From Myxococcales bacterium (GTDB lineage: Bacteria > Myxococcota_A > Polyangia > Palsa-1104 > JAEUJZ01): DNA of 64,000 bases. Shown here one piece after another: positions 1 through 8,331 of the stretch (positions are counted from its first letter, which is position 1; each line of letters begins with the position of its first letter). A program made the position numbers and the translations under genes. The notes beneath the pieces were generated by a model that saw nothing but the letters and a program-made list of their open reading frames with translations, was not told the origin of the DNA and searched no databases. The stretch covers positions 248,001 to 312,000 of the forward strand of contig JAEUKA010000036.1 of the NCBI GenBank assembly GCA_016794465.1, in the 5' to 3' direction.

Positions 1-964
1 GCTCTAGGTAGTAGTCCCGTTCATCTTCCGGAATCGTATCGGGAGAGCGCGTATCATTCGCCTTTTTCGGAACCCAGATCCGACCGTCATTGCGCAGCGA
101 CTCGGACATCAGCGTCAGCTTCGACTGATGCTCGCCAGCGACGGGAATACAGGTCGGGTGAATCTGCGTAAAGCAAGGATTCGCAAACAGTGCGCCGCGC
201 TTGTACGCCCGATAGGTTGCCGTGACGTTGCAGCCGACTGCGTTGGTAGACAGATAAAAGATGTTGCCGTAGCCGCCGGTCGCCAAGATGACTGCGTGCG
301 CCGCGTGACGCTCGATCTTCCCGGTCACGAGATCACGGGTGATGATTCCGCGTGCTTGGCCATCGACGACGACCAGATCGAGCATCTCGGTCCGGGTGTG
401 CATCGTAACCTTGCCGGAGTCAATCTGCCGATTCAGCGCCGAGTACGCTCCCAGCAGCAGCTGCTGCCCGGTCTGTCCGCGCGCATAAAACGTCCGCGAA
501 ACCTGCGCGCCACCAAACGAGCGATTCGCCAGCGTCCCGCCATACTCCCGCGCAAACGGAACGCCTTGGGCCACACACTGATCGATGATCAGCGTCGAGA
601 CTTCTGCCAAGCGGTGGACGTTGGCTTCCCGGGCGCGAAAGTCGCCGCCCTTGATCGTGTCGTAAAACAGTCGGTAGACGCTGTCGCCGTCGTTTTGATA
701 GTTCTTGGCGGCGTTGATTCCGCCCTGGGCGGCAATCGAGTGCGCACGGCGCGGACTGTCTTGAAAACAGAAGCAGTCGACGTTGTAGCCAAGCTCGCCG
801 AGTGTCGCAGCGGCAGAAGCACCCGCCAGTCCCGAGCCGACGACAATGACGTTGAACTTGCGCTTGTTGGCCGGGTTGACGAGCTTGCTCTGAGAGCGGT
901 AGTTGCTCCACTTGGTCGCGAGCGGTCCCGGAGGAATCTTGGCATCGAGGTTTATAGTAGACAT
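1..964 (-). CDS. sdhA: Succinate dehydrogenase flavoprotein subunit (3' end outside window)
   Basis: This is the FAD-carrying catalytic subunit of complex II, which oxidises succinate to fumarate on the cytoplasmic face of the membrane. The visible N-terminal part (about 320 residues) reads like the family: a Rossmann FAD motif ([20 protein letters not shown]), the [18 protein letters not shown] stretch around the flavin-linking region, the [15 protein letters not shown] segment, and a QIHPT segment. The start is the ATG ending at 964, preceded by an AGAGG ribosome site 8 bases upstream. It lies 18 bases after sdhC in the same direction, so the two are co-transcribed, and sdhB would be expected just beyond position 1. 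The gene is cut by the window edge, not by mutation. Confidence 0.96.
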   Translation of the reverse strand, partial: MSTINLDAKIPPGPLATKWSNYRSQSKLVNPANKRKFNVIVVGSGLAGASAAATLGELGYNVDCFCFQDSPRRAHSIAAQGGINAAKNYQNDGDSVYRLFYDTIKGGDFRAREANVHRLAEVSTLIIDQCVAQGVPFAREYGGTLANRSFGGAQVSRTFYARGQTGQQLLLGAYSALNRQIDSGKVTMHTRTEMLDLVVVDGQARGIITRDLVTGKIERHAAHAVILATGGYGNIFYLSTNAVGCNVTATYRAYKRGALFANPCFTQIHPTCIPVAGEHQSKLTLMSESLRNDGRIWVPKKANDTRSPDTIPEDERDYYLE

Positions 965-982
965 GTGGTAGTCCTCTTATCC

Positions 983-1684
983 TCAGTTCCAGGCCGGAAT
1001 CGGCAGCTGCACGATGTTGTTGAAGTGCAAAAACACCGTGATGGGAATCGACCAGAAGCCGAGTAGCATCACCAGCACCAGCCCCTTGAGCCCATTTCGC
1101 AGCAGCGTGTTGTACGCGCTGTGATTGATTCCCAAGGTCTGCAGCGCACTCGACAGAGCGTGCCACAGATGCAGCCCTACGAAACCAAGGGCAATGACGT
1201 ACGTTCCGCTGAACAGAGGGTCCTTGAAGCCGGCAATCATCATCGAGTAGACATCGGGATTGCCCATCGCGTCGTTGCGATACTCACCCGGCAGCAAGTG
1301 GAAGGTGTAGTGAGCCAGGTGCATCGCGATGAACAGCATCAAGACGATTCCTGACATCGCCATGTGAAGCGATGGGAATCCGGCCCGCAGCGTCGTCTCG
1401 ACTTGGTACTTGCTGGGCCGCGCCTTGGTGTTTTCCCCGCGCAGCTGCAGTCCCTTGCGAATGTGGATCAGAATGAACACCAGCATCGCAATCCGCGCCG
1501 GCCACAGCAGCGCCGGATGATCATGCAGCCACAGCGCGTACTCGTTGACCTCCTTCTGTCCCAGGAACACCTTGAGGTTGCCGGTGAGGTGGCCGACTAG
1601 CCAACCGGTCATGCCGAGGCCGGTCACTGCCATAAGCAGCTTCTTGCCGATGGATGTGCTTGCGATTCGAGCAAACCGACTCAT
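983..1684 (-). CDS. sdhC: Succinate dehydrogenase cytochrome b556/b558 subunit
   Basis: A 233-residue, five-helix membrane anchor and haem/quinone subunit of succinate dehydrogenase, of the single-anchor b558 type (no separate sdhD seen). Recognisable segments are the N-terminal SIGKKLLMAVTGLGMTGWLVGHLTGN, with a helix-embedded His, then FILIHIRKGL, FIAMHLAHYTFH and GFVGLHLWHALSSALQTLG, whose histidines are likely haem ligands. The reading frame continues upstream, but the ATG at 1684 fits the family start (MSRFARIAS). It is first in the operon, 18 bases before sdhA. A promoter lies about 70-100 bases upstream. Confidence 0.93.
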   Translation of the reverse strand: MSRFARIASTSIGKKLLMAVTGLGMTGWLVGHLTGNLKVFLGQKEVNEYALWLHDHPALLWPARIAMLVFILIHIRKGLQLRGENTKARPSKYQVETTLRAGFPSLHMAMSGIVLMLFIAMHLAHYTFHLLPGEYRNDAMGNPDVYSMMIAGFKDPLFSGTYVIALGFVGLHLWHALSSALQTLGINHSAYNTLLRNGLKGLVLVMLLGFWSIPITVFLHFNNIVQLPIPAWN

Positions 1685-1754
1685 TTCGTGCCTTGTCCGT
1701 GTGGGGTGTTGATGCTGCCAGCTGCCGTCGCAAAAGTGGCAGCTACTGGCGGCG

Positions 1755-1782
1755 AGTATACACGCTTTTCGCTGTCTCCCAA
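1755..1782 (-). promoter_or_regulatory. Putative sigma70-type promoter of the sdh operon
   Basis: On the minus strand, TTGGGA, 16 bases, then TATACT (five of six matches to the -10 consensus). This would start transcription near 1748, about 64 bases before the sdhC start, in a 119-base gap that has no other coding. Assigned by eye. Confidence 0.5.
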
Positions 1783-1803
1783 GCAGACAATTGCGACCGA
1801 GGG

Positions 1804-2832
1804 TCAGAGCGGCTCTGTGGTGTCTCTCTGTATGGCGTGCTGCGTGGTATTGGCAGGCTCTGTCTCCGTCGGTGAAGCCTGCGGCAGGCGTGCCAGCAAG
1901 TGAACCGAAGCAATGACAATGATGGGTCGAAACAGCAGGTTCAGCACCGGGGTCGCCAGCAGCGCTGCCGTGGCCAAAGCAAAGCCAAACACCAGACTCT
2001 GGTGCTGCTCGGTCAGTGCGATCTCTTCCTTCCATGGTCGGGCCAGAAAGCGACAGAATCGCGCAAAATAGCGGAGCAGGAATCCGCCGATTGGGAGTCG
2101 CTGGGAAGCGTGAAAGAGCATCCGGACAAACCAGATCTCAGGAACAGAGTCTGTGTTTTGGGACTCTGTTTGGGACTCTGTTTGGGACTCTGTTTGCGAC
2201 TCTGTTTGCGACCCTGTTTGCTGTACTCTCGCACTGTCGAACGCTTCCACAACCACCCAGTGAAGCGCCCACCCCGCACCTACGGAAGCAGCCAGCGCTT
2301 TCCCAACCAGCGGCAGACTGCCGAGTACGCCGAGGATCGGAGCCACCGCAAATGCCACCGCCACTGCTTGCTGAAGTGCATGTCTGGCCGCGCGTAGCAG
2401 CGTCACTTTCCGTGGCTGACAGGTCCCTAGCTGCAGTCGCTGATGGGCCACTGCGGCCAGATTTGCATAGTGCGAGGCGAGGAGTATCGAAGGCAGCGGC
2501 GCCAGCACGGCGAAGATCGAAAAGAAGCGATGAATGAAGCTCTCCTCGAGATCATCAGAGGATGAACCGATCGGCAGCCCAAGCGTTGCCGCCATCGCGC
2601 AGAATCCTGCCAGTAGCAGCGCCGGCTGAAGCGACTCTACCAGCAGAGTCCGGTCGGAAAGGAGCATCCGCAGCCCCAGCACCGGCTGCGCGAGCCCAAA
2701 CACCATGCGCTCCGAGCGAACCGCCGGAGCAACGGACCGATGGGGATGGCTATAGGAAAGGAATCGCTGCCACAGCGACTCTCCCTGCGAGACAGGAGGA
2801 GAAGTAGTAGTAGGAGGAGGAGGAACGTACAT
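1804..2832 (-). CDS. Membrane protein of unknown function with TESQ tandem repeat
   Basis: A 342-residue protein with no family I can name. It starts with a proline/threonine-rich stretch (MYVPPPPTTT), followed by hydrophobic, probably membrane-spanning segments at about residues 66-90, 103-120 and 155-195, and another pair near the C-terminus. Between them, at residues 206-225, is a repeated TESQ/TGSQ tetrapeptide in a likely loop. I chose the ATG at 2832; a GTG three codons upstream is possible. It lies 35 bases downstream of the MscS-like gene on the same strand, so the two may be co-transcribed. The general layout (several helices around a loop) resembles DUF4013/EI24-type membrane proteins, but I cannot show homology. 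Confidence 0.7.
   Translation of the reverse strand: MYVPPPPTTTSPPVSQGESLWQRFLSYSHPHRSVAPAVRSERMVFGLAQPVLGLRMLLSDRTLLVESLQPALLLAGFCAMAATLGLPIGSSSDDLEESFIHRFFSIFAVLAPLPSILLASHYANLAAVAHQRLQLGTCQPRKVTLLRAARHALQQAVAVAFAVAPILGVLGSLPLVGKALAASVGAGWALHWVVVEAFDSARVQQTGSQTESQTESQTESQTESQNTDSVPEIWFVRMLFHASQRLPIGGFLLRYFARFCRFLARPWKEEIALTEQHQSLVFGFALATAALLATPVLNLLFRPIIVIASVHLLARLPQASPTETEPANTTQHAIQRDTTEPL
2161..2220. repeat. Five tandem 12-bp units in a coding region
   Basis: Five head-to-tail copies of GGACTCTGTTTG with variation only at the first and fifth to sixth bases, encoding (TESQ)n on the minus strand. The unit is a multiple of three, so copy-number change keeps the frame. Confidence 0.95.
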
Positions 2833-2867
2833 CGCAGTCACGCTGCGCGAGCGCGCAGAGTACAGGA

Positions 2868-3695
2868 CTACTTGTTGTGGTGAACTTGATGCTCGGCAGG
2901 CGTCGGGTAGCCGGCCTTGGTGAACTCATCCGCAATCGCTTTGGTCATCGCAAAGTACACATCCCAGTAGGTGCGATCGTTGGTGTAGCTGCGAACCAGC
3001 AAGACCGTTCCGGCCATGTTGAACTTGTCGATCTCCACCATCGGGGCCGGGCTCTGCAGCACGTTGGGAATCTCGGCCAAGCGCTTCTTTAGCCGAGCCG
3101 CTGCTTCCACGGGATTTACGCCGTGAGCCAGCTGCGCTCCCATATCGACACGACGGAAAGGATTCGCTGAAAAGTTGACGATGTTGTCCGAAAACAGCTT
3201 GCTGTTGGCGACGTAGACACGAATGCCATCATCGGTATCGACGGCAGTCACAAACAGGCCCAGCTCCTGAACGGCTCCCAGCACTCCTGCTGCCGAGATC
3301 CGGTCCCCCACTTTGAACGGAGAGAACAGGATCAGGAATACGCCCGCCGCAAAGTTTGACAACAGGCCTGACCATGCCATGCCAATCGCCACACCGGCTG
3401 CCGCAAGGAGTCCCGCAAACGTCGTGGTCTGAATCCCAAAGACGCCCAGAACAGCGACGATCAGGAGGATCTGCAGCAGGACTCCCATCACCGAGTCCAG
3501 GTAGCGGACAAGCGTCGGGTCAACCTTGCGAGCCTCTGTGGTGCGACGAATCAGCCGCCGAATTGCTCCAATGATCAGGCGACCAACGATCCAAAGTGCA
3601 ATCGCACCCAGGAGCTTGCCGCCAATATCAAGTATGAACGGAATCAGGGACTCTACTGACTTCTGGAAAAACTGTTCGATCTGCTGTGGTGACAT
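2868..3695 (-). CDS. mscS: Small-conductance mechanosensitive channel (MscS family)
   Basis: A 275-residue inner-membrane channel that opens under membrane tension to release solutes in hypo-osmotic shock. Three N-terminal helices precede the pore helix and beta-domain. The pore region is clear (LAAAGVAIGMAWSGLLSNFA, the Gly/Ala-rich TM3), followed by LFSPFKVGDRI, the MscS hallmark. Length is near E. coli MscS (286). The frame is open 35 codons further upstream, but the ATG at 3695 has a GAGG site six bases upstream and gives the normal length. It is divergent from the radical SAM gene at 3821 and followed by the unknown membrane protein. Confidence 0.9.
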   Translation of the reverse strand: MSPQQIEQFFQKSVESLIPFILDIGGKLLGAIALWIVGRLIIGAIRRLIRRTTEARKVDPTLVRYLDSVMGVLLQILLIVAVLGVFGIQTTTFAGLLAAAGVAIGMAWSGLLSNFAAGVFLILFSPFKVGDRISAAGVLGAVQELGLFVTAVDTDDGIRVYVANSKLFSDNIVNFSANPFRRVDMGAQLAHGVNPVEAAARLKKRLAEIPNVLQSPAPMVEIDKFNMAGTVLLVRSYTNDRTYWDVYFAMTKAIADEFTKAGYPTPAEHQVHHNK

Positions 3696-3820
3696 CTTGA
3701 ACCTCGCCTGCTGCTGTGTAAGGAAGGAAGGTTCGCACCGTCGGTTCATCTTTGTCAACGGGGACCGCGACTGCCACGGGCTAGGCTCTCTTCGATTCAC
3801 TTGTTAGGAACCAAACCTCC

Positions 3821-4942
3821 ATGTCCAACGCGTGCAGACCTACCTTTCCTCCGGGCTCCGAAACGGCTTCCCGATCCGTTCATCGACCGAGCGATCTTGA
3901 TGCGCTTCCCATCGATCCAGCTGAGCGCGCGCGCAGTCACGCTGCCGAGCAGACATTTAATGTGCGGATTCCCAAGCACTACCTTGCGCAGATCGACTGG
4001 AACAATCGCCGCGATCCGATCCGACTCCAGACCATTCCTACCGAAGAGGAGCTGGCGTTTGATCCGCGCGAGCTGACCGATCCGATCGGTGATCGCCTCC
4101 ACAGTCCTGTGCCTCGGCTGACCCATCGCTATCCCGACCGCGTGCTGCTCTATCCTACCTACCAGTGCGCGGTGTACTGTCGTCACTGTTTCCGGAAGGA
4201 GTCGCTCAGTGATGCCAGCGATCAGTTCTCACCGGAAGCGGTGGCACCAGCGATCGACTACATTCGCGCGCATCCCGAGATCCTGGAAGTGATTGTTACC
4301 GGCGGCGATCCCCTGATGCTCTCCAATCAGCGGCTTACGTATCTGCGCGAGCAGCTGGAGTCGATTCCGCACCTCCGAATGATTCGTCTGCATACCCGCA
4401 TGCCAGTGGTGACTCCGCAGCGAATTGATGCCGGTCTGGTGTCGGCGCTGAAGGGTCGCTTGATGGTCTGTATCGTCACGCACTTCAATCATCCGCAGGA
4501 GATTGTGGAACCGTGCAAGACCGCTGCGCAGACTCTCCGTGAAGCTGGATTCATGCTGCTCAATCAGACGGTGCTGCTGCGTGGAATCAATGACGATGCA
4601 GAGACTCTCAAGACACTCTGTCGCGAGCTCTTGTACACGCTGGGAATCAAGCCGTACTACTTGCATCACTGCGATCTCACGCGCGGCCTGACGCACTTCC
4701 GAACCACCATCGCAGAAGGACTCGATCTGATGAATCAACTGCGCGGACATATGTCGGGTTTGGGAGTGCCGCAGTACATGCTCGATCTACCGGGAGGGAA
4801 CGGCAAGATTCCGCTCGGTCCGTCGTACACCATCCACCAGGACGGCTACGACTGGAGCTTCCGCAACTTCCAAGGCAAGACCTGTCACTACCACGAGGTC
4901 GTTCCCCAGAATCCGGCCCCGGTCCGTGACCCAGAGCAGTGA
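3821..4942 (+). CDS. epmB: KamA/EpmB-family radical SAM lysine 2,3-aminomutase
   Basis: A 373-residue radical SAM enzyme of the lysine 2,3-aminomutase family. The cluster-binding CxxxCxxC is at C116, C120 and C123 (CAVYCRHC), the SAM-binding VTGGDPL follows, and the PLP-binding lysine is K329 in PGGNGK. Family members either make free beta-lysine or, as EpmB, convert lysine to (R)-beta-lysine for attachment to elongation factor P. The EpmB role is favoured because an E. coli-type EF-P and an EpmA homologue lie at 35.3-37.2 kb. That is inference: the gene is not adjacent to them, and it is slightly longer than E. coli EpmB (342). Divergent from mscS; convergent with the phosphoesterase. Confidence 0.85.
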   Translation: MSNACRPTFPPGSETASRSVHRPSDLDALPIDPAERARSHAAEQTFNVRIPKHYLAQIDWNNRRDPIRLQTIPTEEELAFDPRELTDPIGDRLHSPVPRLTHRYPDRVLLYPTYQCAVYCRHCFRKESLSDASDQFSPEAVAPAIDYIRAHPEILEVIVTGGDPLMLSNQRLTYLREQLESIPHLRMIRLHTRMPVVTPQRIDAGLVSALKGRLMVCIVTHFNHPQEIVEPCKTAAQTLREAGFMLLNQTVLLRGINDDAETLKTLCRELLYTLGIKPYYLHHCDLTRGLTHFRTTIAEGLDLMNQLRGHMSGLGVPQYMLDLPGGNGKIPLGPSYTIHQDGYDWSFRNFQGKTCHYHEVVPQNPAPVRDPEQ

Positions 4943-4958
4943 GTGCCAGCGCCAAACT

Positions 4959-5840
4959 TCAGTCGTGGCAGAGTGCGTGTCCAGAGTCCCACTGACCATT
5001 GGGAGCCACAGGCAGGAACTCCCAGTCATAGGAACCATCTTGGAGCGCGAAGCGAATCACTCCGTGGGTGTTGTCAATGCGGGCTTCACTGTTGGGCTTG
5101 GGAGCGGCAAAAGCGTACGGCGTAGCGCCTCCGGTCCCGACCACAAACTCGCGGACTCCAGCGGGGTCGGCAGCGCCATCGAACGCCTGGGGAGCAAAGC
5201 GCTCGTAGTCATGATCATGACCGGACAGCACCACCTCCACACCGTACGACTGGAGCGTCTGCCAGATGTCCGCCATCTTCGGATTGTTGCCATGAACACT
5301 CGAGCTAGAGAACACCGGATGGTGCCAGTACGCGAGCGTGCAGCGCTGACTTCGATGAGCGGCAAGGTCGGCCCGCAGCCACTGCTCCTGCGACGAGCCA
5401 CGAGCCGCATCAATGTTGCTATTTAGCGAGACAATGTGCCAATTCCCAAGATCAAATGAATAATAGCCACGCCGAGCAGGTCCAGCACGTTCAGCAAAAT
5501 ACGTAAAATATCCGTCGGCGTCTACAGTCCCGTATTCGTGATTCCCAGGGGATGGATAGGTACGATCTTTCACCACGCCCCATGTTGGCCCATAACAATT
5601 TCTATATTCATCAATAGTTCCATTGTCATAGGCGTTATCTCCAAGCGTGATTACTGCTGCATTGGGATGTGCGGTCAAGAGTTTGGCCGTGCCAGCCGCC
5701 GTACTCTCTGCGGCTGAGCTCGTTCCGCAGATTGCGATGTCGCCGGCAGCCAGTAGCCACGTCATGGCTGACCCGTTGGGGGAAGAGCCGCTACAGCCGG
5801 CAAGTGCCGATAGGAGGCCCAGCGCCCACTTGAGCCGCAT
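4959..5840 (-). CDS. Lipoprotein metallophosphoesterase (purple acid phosphatase-like)
   Basis: A 293-residue calcineurin-like phosphoesterase, probably exported and lipid-anchored: the N-terminus MRLKWALGLLSALAGC has a lipobox with acceptor Cys16. Metal-binding motifs appear in order: GDIA (D34), GDNAYD, GNHE, an HH pair in AYWHHPVF, and GHDHDYER. This pattern is that of the acid-phosphatase/PhoD-like secreted enzymes that hydrolyse phosphomonoesters. Start taken at the ATG at 5840; a TTG three codons upstream would also be in frame. It begins 9 bases after the stop of the glycine-rich gene, so the two could share a transcript. True substrate unknown. Confidence 0.88.
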   Translation of the reverse strand: MRLKWALGLLSALAGCSGSSPNGSAMTWLLAAGDIAICGTSSAAESTAAGTAKLLTAHPNAAVITLGDNAYDNGTIDEYRNCYGPTWGVVKDRTYPSPGNHEYGTVDADGYFTYFAERAGPARRGYYSFDLGNWHIVSLNSNIDAARGSSQEQWLRADLAAHRSQRCTLAYWHHPVFSSSSVHGNNPKMADIWQTLQSYGVEVVLSGHDHDYERFAPQAFDGAADPAGVREFVVGTGGATPYAFAAPKPNSEARIDNTHGVIRFALQDGSYDWEFLPVAPNGQWDSGHALCHD

Positions 5841-5849
5841 GCTGCACAA

Positions 5850-7232
5850 CTACCAGCCCTTGAACATCTTCTTTGCGCCCGATGCAATGGCCTTGCCGGC
5901 TCCGCTGGCAATGTTGCCCACGGTCTTGGCCGCGCCTTTGCCAAACTGACCGACTGGACTATCGCCGACAGCTTTGACTGCCGAGCCAACCGCACCACCG
6001 GCAGTGGCCACGGCACCGCTCGCGAACTCACCGATCTTTTTGGCGCCACCGTCTTTGAGAAAGTGCGCTGCGCCTGCCACCAGATCGCCACCGACGCCGA
6101 TCATGCCGGCGCCAGGGATTGGTAGACCGCCGGCAATGTTGGTCAGGGTGTGCATGCCCTCGATGACCGCGCCGCCGACATCGCCCTTTTTGAATGCCTG
6201 GTAGGCGGACTTGCCACTCTCGAAGGCCGACAGTGCCGAAGTCGCCATGTTGAGGCCAGGGAGGATCTTCCCGGCGAACTTGCCGACGATCTTGGAGCCA
6301 CCCGCGACAGCTTCCTTTTCCAGCACCTTACCCAGCGGACCGGCCAGCAGCTTTTCGCCGCCCTTCTCGAGGAAGCCGTGCAGCGGCTTGAGGACCGAGC
6401 CCGCCTTATCGGCAATCATCGACTCTTTGAGCAGTCCGCCGGAGATCTTCTCGATCATGCCCGCGCCGGGAACGCCCTCGGTGAGGACCTTGCCGATGGT
6501 GTTGGTGATTCCCGAAAACTTCTCGGGCAGCTGGATCAGGCTCTTGATGCCGCCAACGCCGGTCTTGGCCATGTCGACGGCCTTGTCGACGCCGTCCTTC
6601 TCTTCGAACTTGCTTGCACCGTCGTCACCGTCCTGGTCACCGCCGCCGAACAGCTCCTTGAGCGCTTTGCCGCCCTTCTCACCAGCGTTGAGCCCCGCAT
6701 GCTCCAGCTCTTTGGCGTCGCCCTTGCCGTGCATCAGGTCCCAGGCGCCCTTCATATTTTTGAAGATGCCCATGCCCTTGCCGATCGGAGACAAGCCCTT
6801 CGCCAGCTCCTTGCCGCCGGCCAGCATGTGCTGCCACATGCCTTTCTCACCGCCGATCACATCCTGGGCGCCACGCATCAGCCCGCCACCGACGTGACCG
6901 ATGCCGTCCATCAGGCCGTGACCGACATCCGCCCCCGCGTGCATCATGCCGTCCATCGCGCCACCGGCGAGATCCCCGGCGGCCTCACCCAGGTGACCTT
7001 GGCCGGCATGCTCCCACGCATCGTGAGCGCCGTCGGCGACATCGTGGGCAGCGTCCATGGCCCCGTGACCTACTCCGCCCGCTACATCCCCAATGCCCTG
7101 TCCGATCCCTCCAGCGACATCGCCAGCGCCGTGCATCATGCCGCCAAAGTGGCTGCCGGCGGCTTGGCCCATCTCGCCCATTCCGTTCATCAAGTGGCCA
7201 GGAGCGTCGACGATCGATGAGAAGAACGACAT
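5850..7232 (-). CDS. Glycine-rich protein of unknown function
   Basis: A 460-residue protein I do not recognise. The first 130 residues are Gly/His/Met/Asp-rich with a loose repeat of the form GDVAGGIGQGIGDVAGGVGH. Next come a more ordinary helical region (130-230) with an acidic patch (FGGGDQDGDDGASKFEEKDG), a hydrophobic Gly/Ala-rich half with GxxxG-type spacing (230-400), and a Lys-bearing Gly/Ala tail ending KKMFKGW. There are no cysteines and no classical signal peptide. Glycine-zipper proteins include pore formers, phage-tail-like cargo and colicin-type toxins, but no homology is visible. Base use looks normal for the region. It has its own promoter/operator-like region and precedes the phosphoesterase by 9 bases. 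Confidence 0.75.
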   Translation of the reverse strand: MSFFSSIVDAPGHLMNGMGEMGQAAGSHFGGMMHGAGDVAGGIGQGIGDVAGGVGHGAMDAAHDVADGAHDAWEHAGQGHLGEAAGDLAGGAMDGMMHAGADVGHGLMDGIGHVGGGLMRGAQDVIGGEKGMWQHMLAGGKELAKGLSPIGKGMGIFKNMKGAWDLMHGKGDAKELEHAGLNAGEKGGKALKELFGGGDQDGDDGASKFEEKDGVDKAVDMAKTGVGGIKSLIQLPEKFSGITNTIGKVLTEGVPGAGMIEKISGGLLKESMIADKAGSVLKPLHGFLEKGGEKLLAGPLGKVLEKEAVAGGSKIVGKFAGKILPGLNMATSALSAFESGKSAYQAFKKGDVGGAVIEGMHTLTNIAGGLPIPGAGMIGVGGDLVAGAAHFLKDGGAKKIGEFASGAVATAGGAVGSAVKAVGDSPVGQFGKGAAKTVGNIASGAGKAIASGAKKMFKGW

Positions 7233-7250
7233 GCAATAACCCCACGCAAA

Positions 7251-7294
7251 ATCGAACTACTTCGATTATCGGAATGTTTATTACAAAGTTTCCA
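7251..7294 (-). promoter_or_regulatory. Putative promoter with overlapping palindromic operator
   Basis: On the minus strand, TGGAAA, 18 bases, then GATAAT. Overlapping the -10 box and predicted start is a perfect 6+4+6 inverted repeat, ATCGAACTACTTCGAT (7251-7266). The surrounding 90 bases are clearly more AT-rich than the genes. The arrangement suggests a repressor site controlling the glycine-rich protein. Confidence 0.45.
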
Positions 7295-7319
7295 TCGTTT
7301 TTAGCGACGGCGCCGGGTC

Positions 7320-7790
7320 CTAGCGGTCAGCGTCCGGCACGGTGGCAAGTCGTCGATAGGCCTCCCTGGCAAAAATGACCATCGCGGCAGCCGTCACTCC
7401 GTCGAGCACAAAGATGGCCAAGAATCCACGGTAGGGCAGTGCGACAAAGTAGACAAAAAAGTAAGCAATCGCACTGAATCCCTTCAAGAACACCAACGGA
7501 ACGAGCACGATGTAGTACCTGCGCAGATCCCACGCGATGAGTCCGCACATAAAGGCCAGCGTCATGACATTGCCTGCTGCCAGCACCCGCCACAGCAGGC
7601 CCAGCTCGCCCACGCGCAGTGGATAAGCGCCCTCGCCAAGGACCCGACCGACCTGCTCAAACTGATCGAGTGCCAAGCTCGGCACCAGCAGATAGGAAGC
7701 CGCCGGAATCGCGAACTGAAGGGCCAAGAACACGTACAGCAGGCGAAACGGCAGCCACGGCTTTCCTGAGGCTGGTGACGGGTTGTGCAT
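7320..7790 (-). CDS. Small four-helix membrane protein, unknown function
   Basis: A 156-residue protein with four hydrophobic segments (FRLLYVFLALQFAIPAASYL; VLAAGNVMTLAFMCGLIAW; IVLVPLVFLKGFSAIAYFF; FLAIFVLDGVTAAAMVIFA). It resembles other small four-helix membrane proteins of unknown role; no catalytic motif is seen. The frame extends to an ATG at 7889, but that codon would overlap the start of the divergent lipoprotein gene inside a GCATGC, and the extra 33 residues are not hydrophobic. I therefore prefer the ATG at 7790, leaving a normal divergent gap. Confidence 0.7.
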   Translation of the reverse strand: MHNPSPASGKPWLPFRLLYVFLALQFAIPAASYLLVPSLALDQFEQVGRVLGEGAYPLRVGELGLLWRVLAAGNVMTLAFMCGLIAWDLRRYYIVLVPLVFLKGFSAIAYFFVYFVALPYRGFLAIFVLDGVTAAAMVIFAREAYRRLATVPDADR

Positions 7791-7887
7791 GCCGAGGACA
7801 TACCCTGTCCTGCGCACACGAGGCAACCAGTTCCACAGCTCATGCCACAGCCGATTCCATCTTGCGGGAACCGTGTTATGAAGTCGC

Positions 7888-8271
7888 ATGCGTGCGCACT
7901 GGGTAACGGCTCTCTCGCTGGCATTTCTCGGCTGCTCGTCCGTCAGCAGTCACCCGCTCAAGCTCATGACCGAGGTCGCAACCCCTTGCAACCCCGCCAA
8001 AGAGCCGGGCTGTCGTCCCACCTATGTGTCCTGCGAGCAGCTCGACCTGAAGGAACTGACGCTGCACATCGGGGTGTTCGACACCGAGAGCACGACGGTG
8101 GCCTGTCCATCGACGCTCAGCAGTGGGCCGGCGACCGTCCAGGTGAACTACCGGACTGGCGAGCCGTTCTACATGATCGACACCAGCTTTTCGCGCGAAG
8201 GACTCAACCAGAATGTAAGTGCGGGTCCGTTTGCGGAGGCCGACTCAGAGTGGCAGATGCTGATTCGCTAA
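7888..8271 (+). CDS. Putative lipoprotein, unknown function
   Basis: A 127-residue exported protein. The N-terminus MRAHWVTALSLAFLGC ends in a plausible lipobox with Cys16. The mature part has four further cysteines, likely two disulphides, and no known motif. It precedes the receptor-like kinase gene by 60 bases on the same strand, so it may belong to that signalling unit, but no functional link is visible. Confidence 0.75.
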   Translation: MRAHWVTALSLAFLGCSSVSSHPLKLMTEVATPCNPAKEPGCRPTYVSCEQLDLKELTLHIGVFDTESTTVACPSTLSSGPATVQVNYRTGEPFYMIDTSFSREGLNQNVSAGPFAEADSEWQMLIR

Positions 8272-8331
8272 CGGCGTCGAAACCCCGAGGTGGGTCTTGA
8301 TTAACCGCGCAAAGTCTCAGATCATGTTGCC

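Noticed and set aside
6150..7220. 356-residue plus-strand frame opposite the glycine-rich gene
   Set aside because: It is a shadow of the biased Gly/Ala codons on the other strand. The minus frame has a start with promoter, and the antisense shows no domain.
7887..7889. Minus-strand start at 7889 for the four-helix protein
   Set aside because: It shares a GCATGC with the divergent lipoprotein start. Two divergent genes starting on the same bases is implausible, so I used the ATG at 7790.
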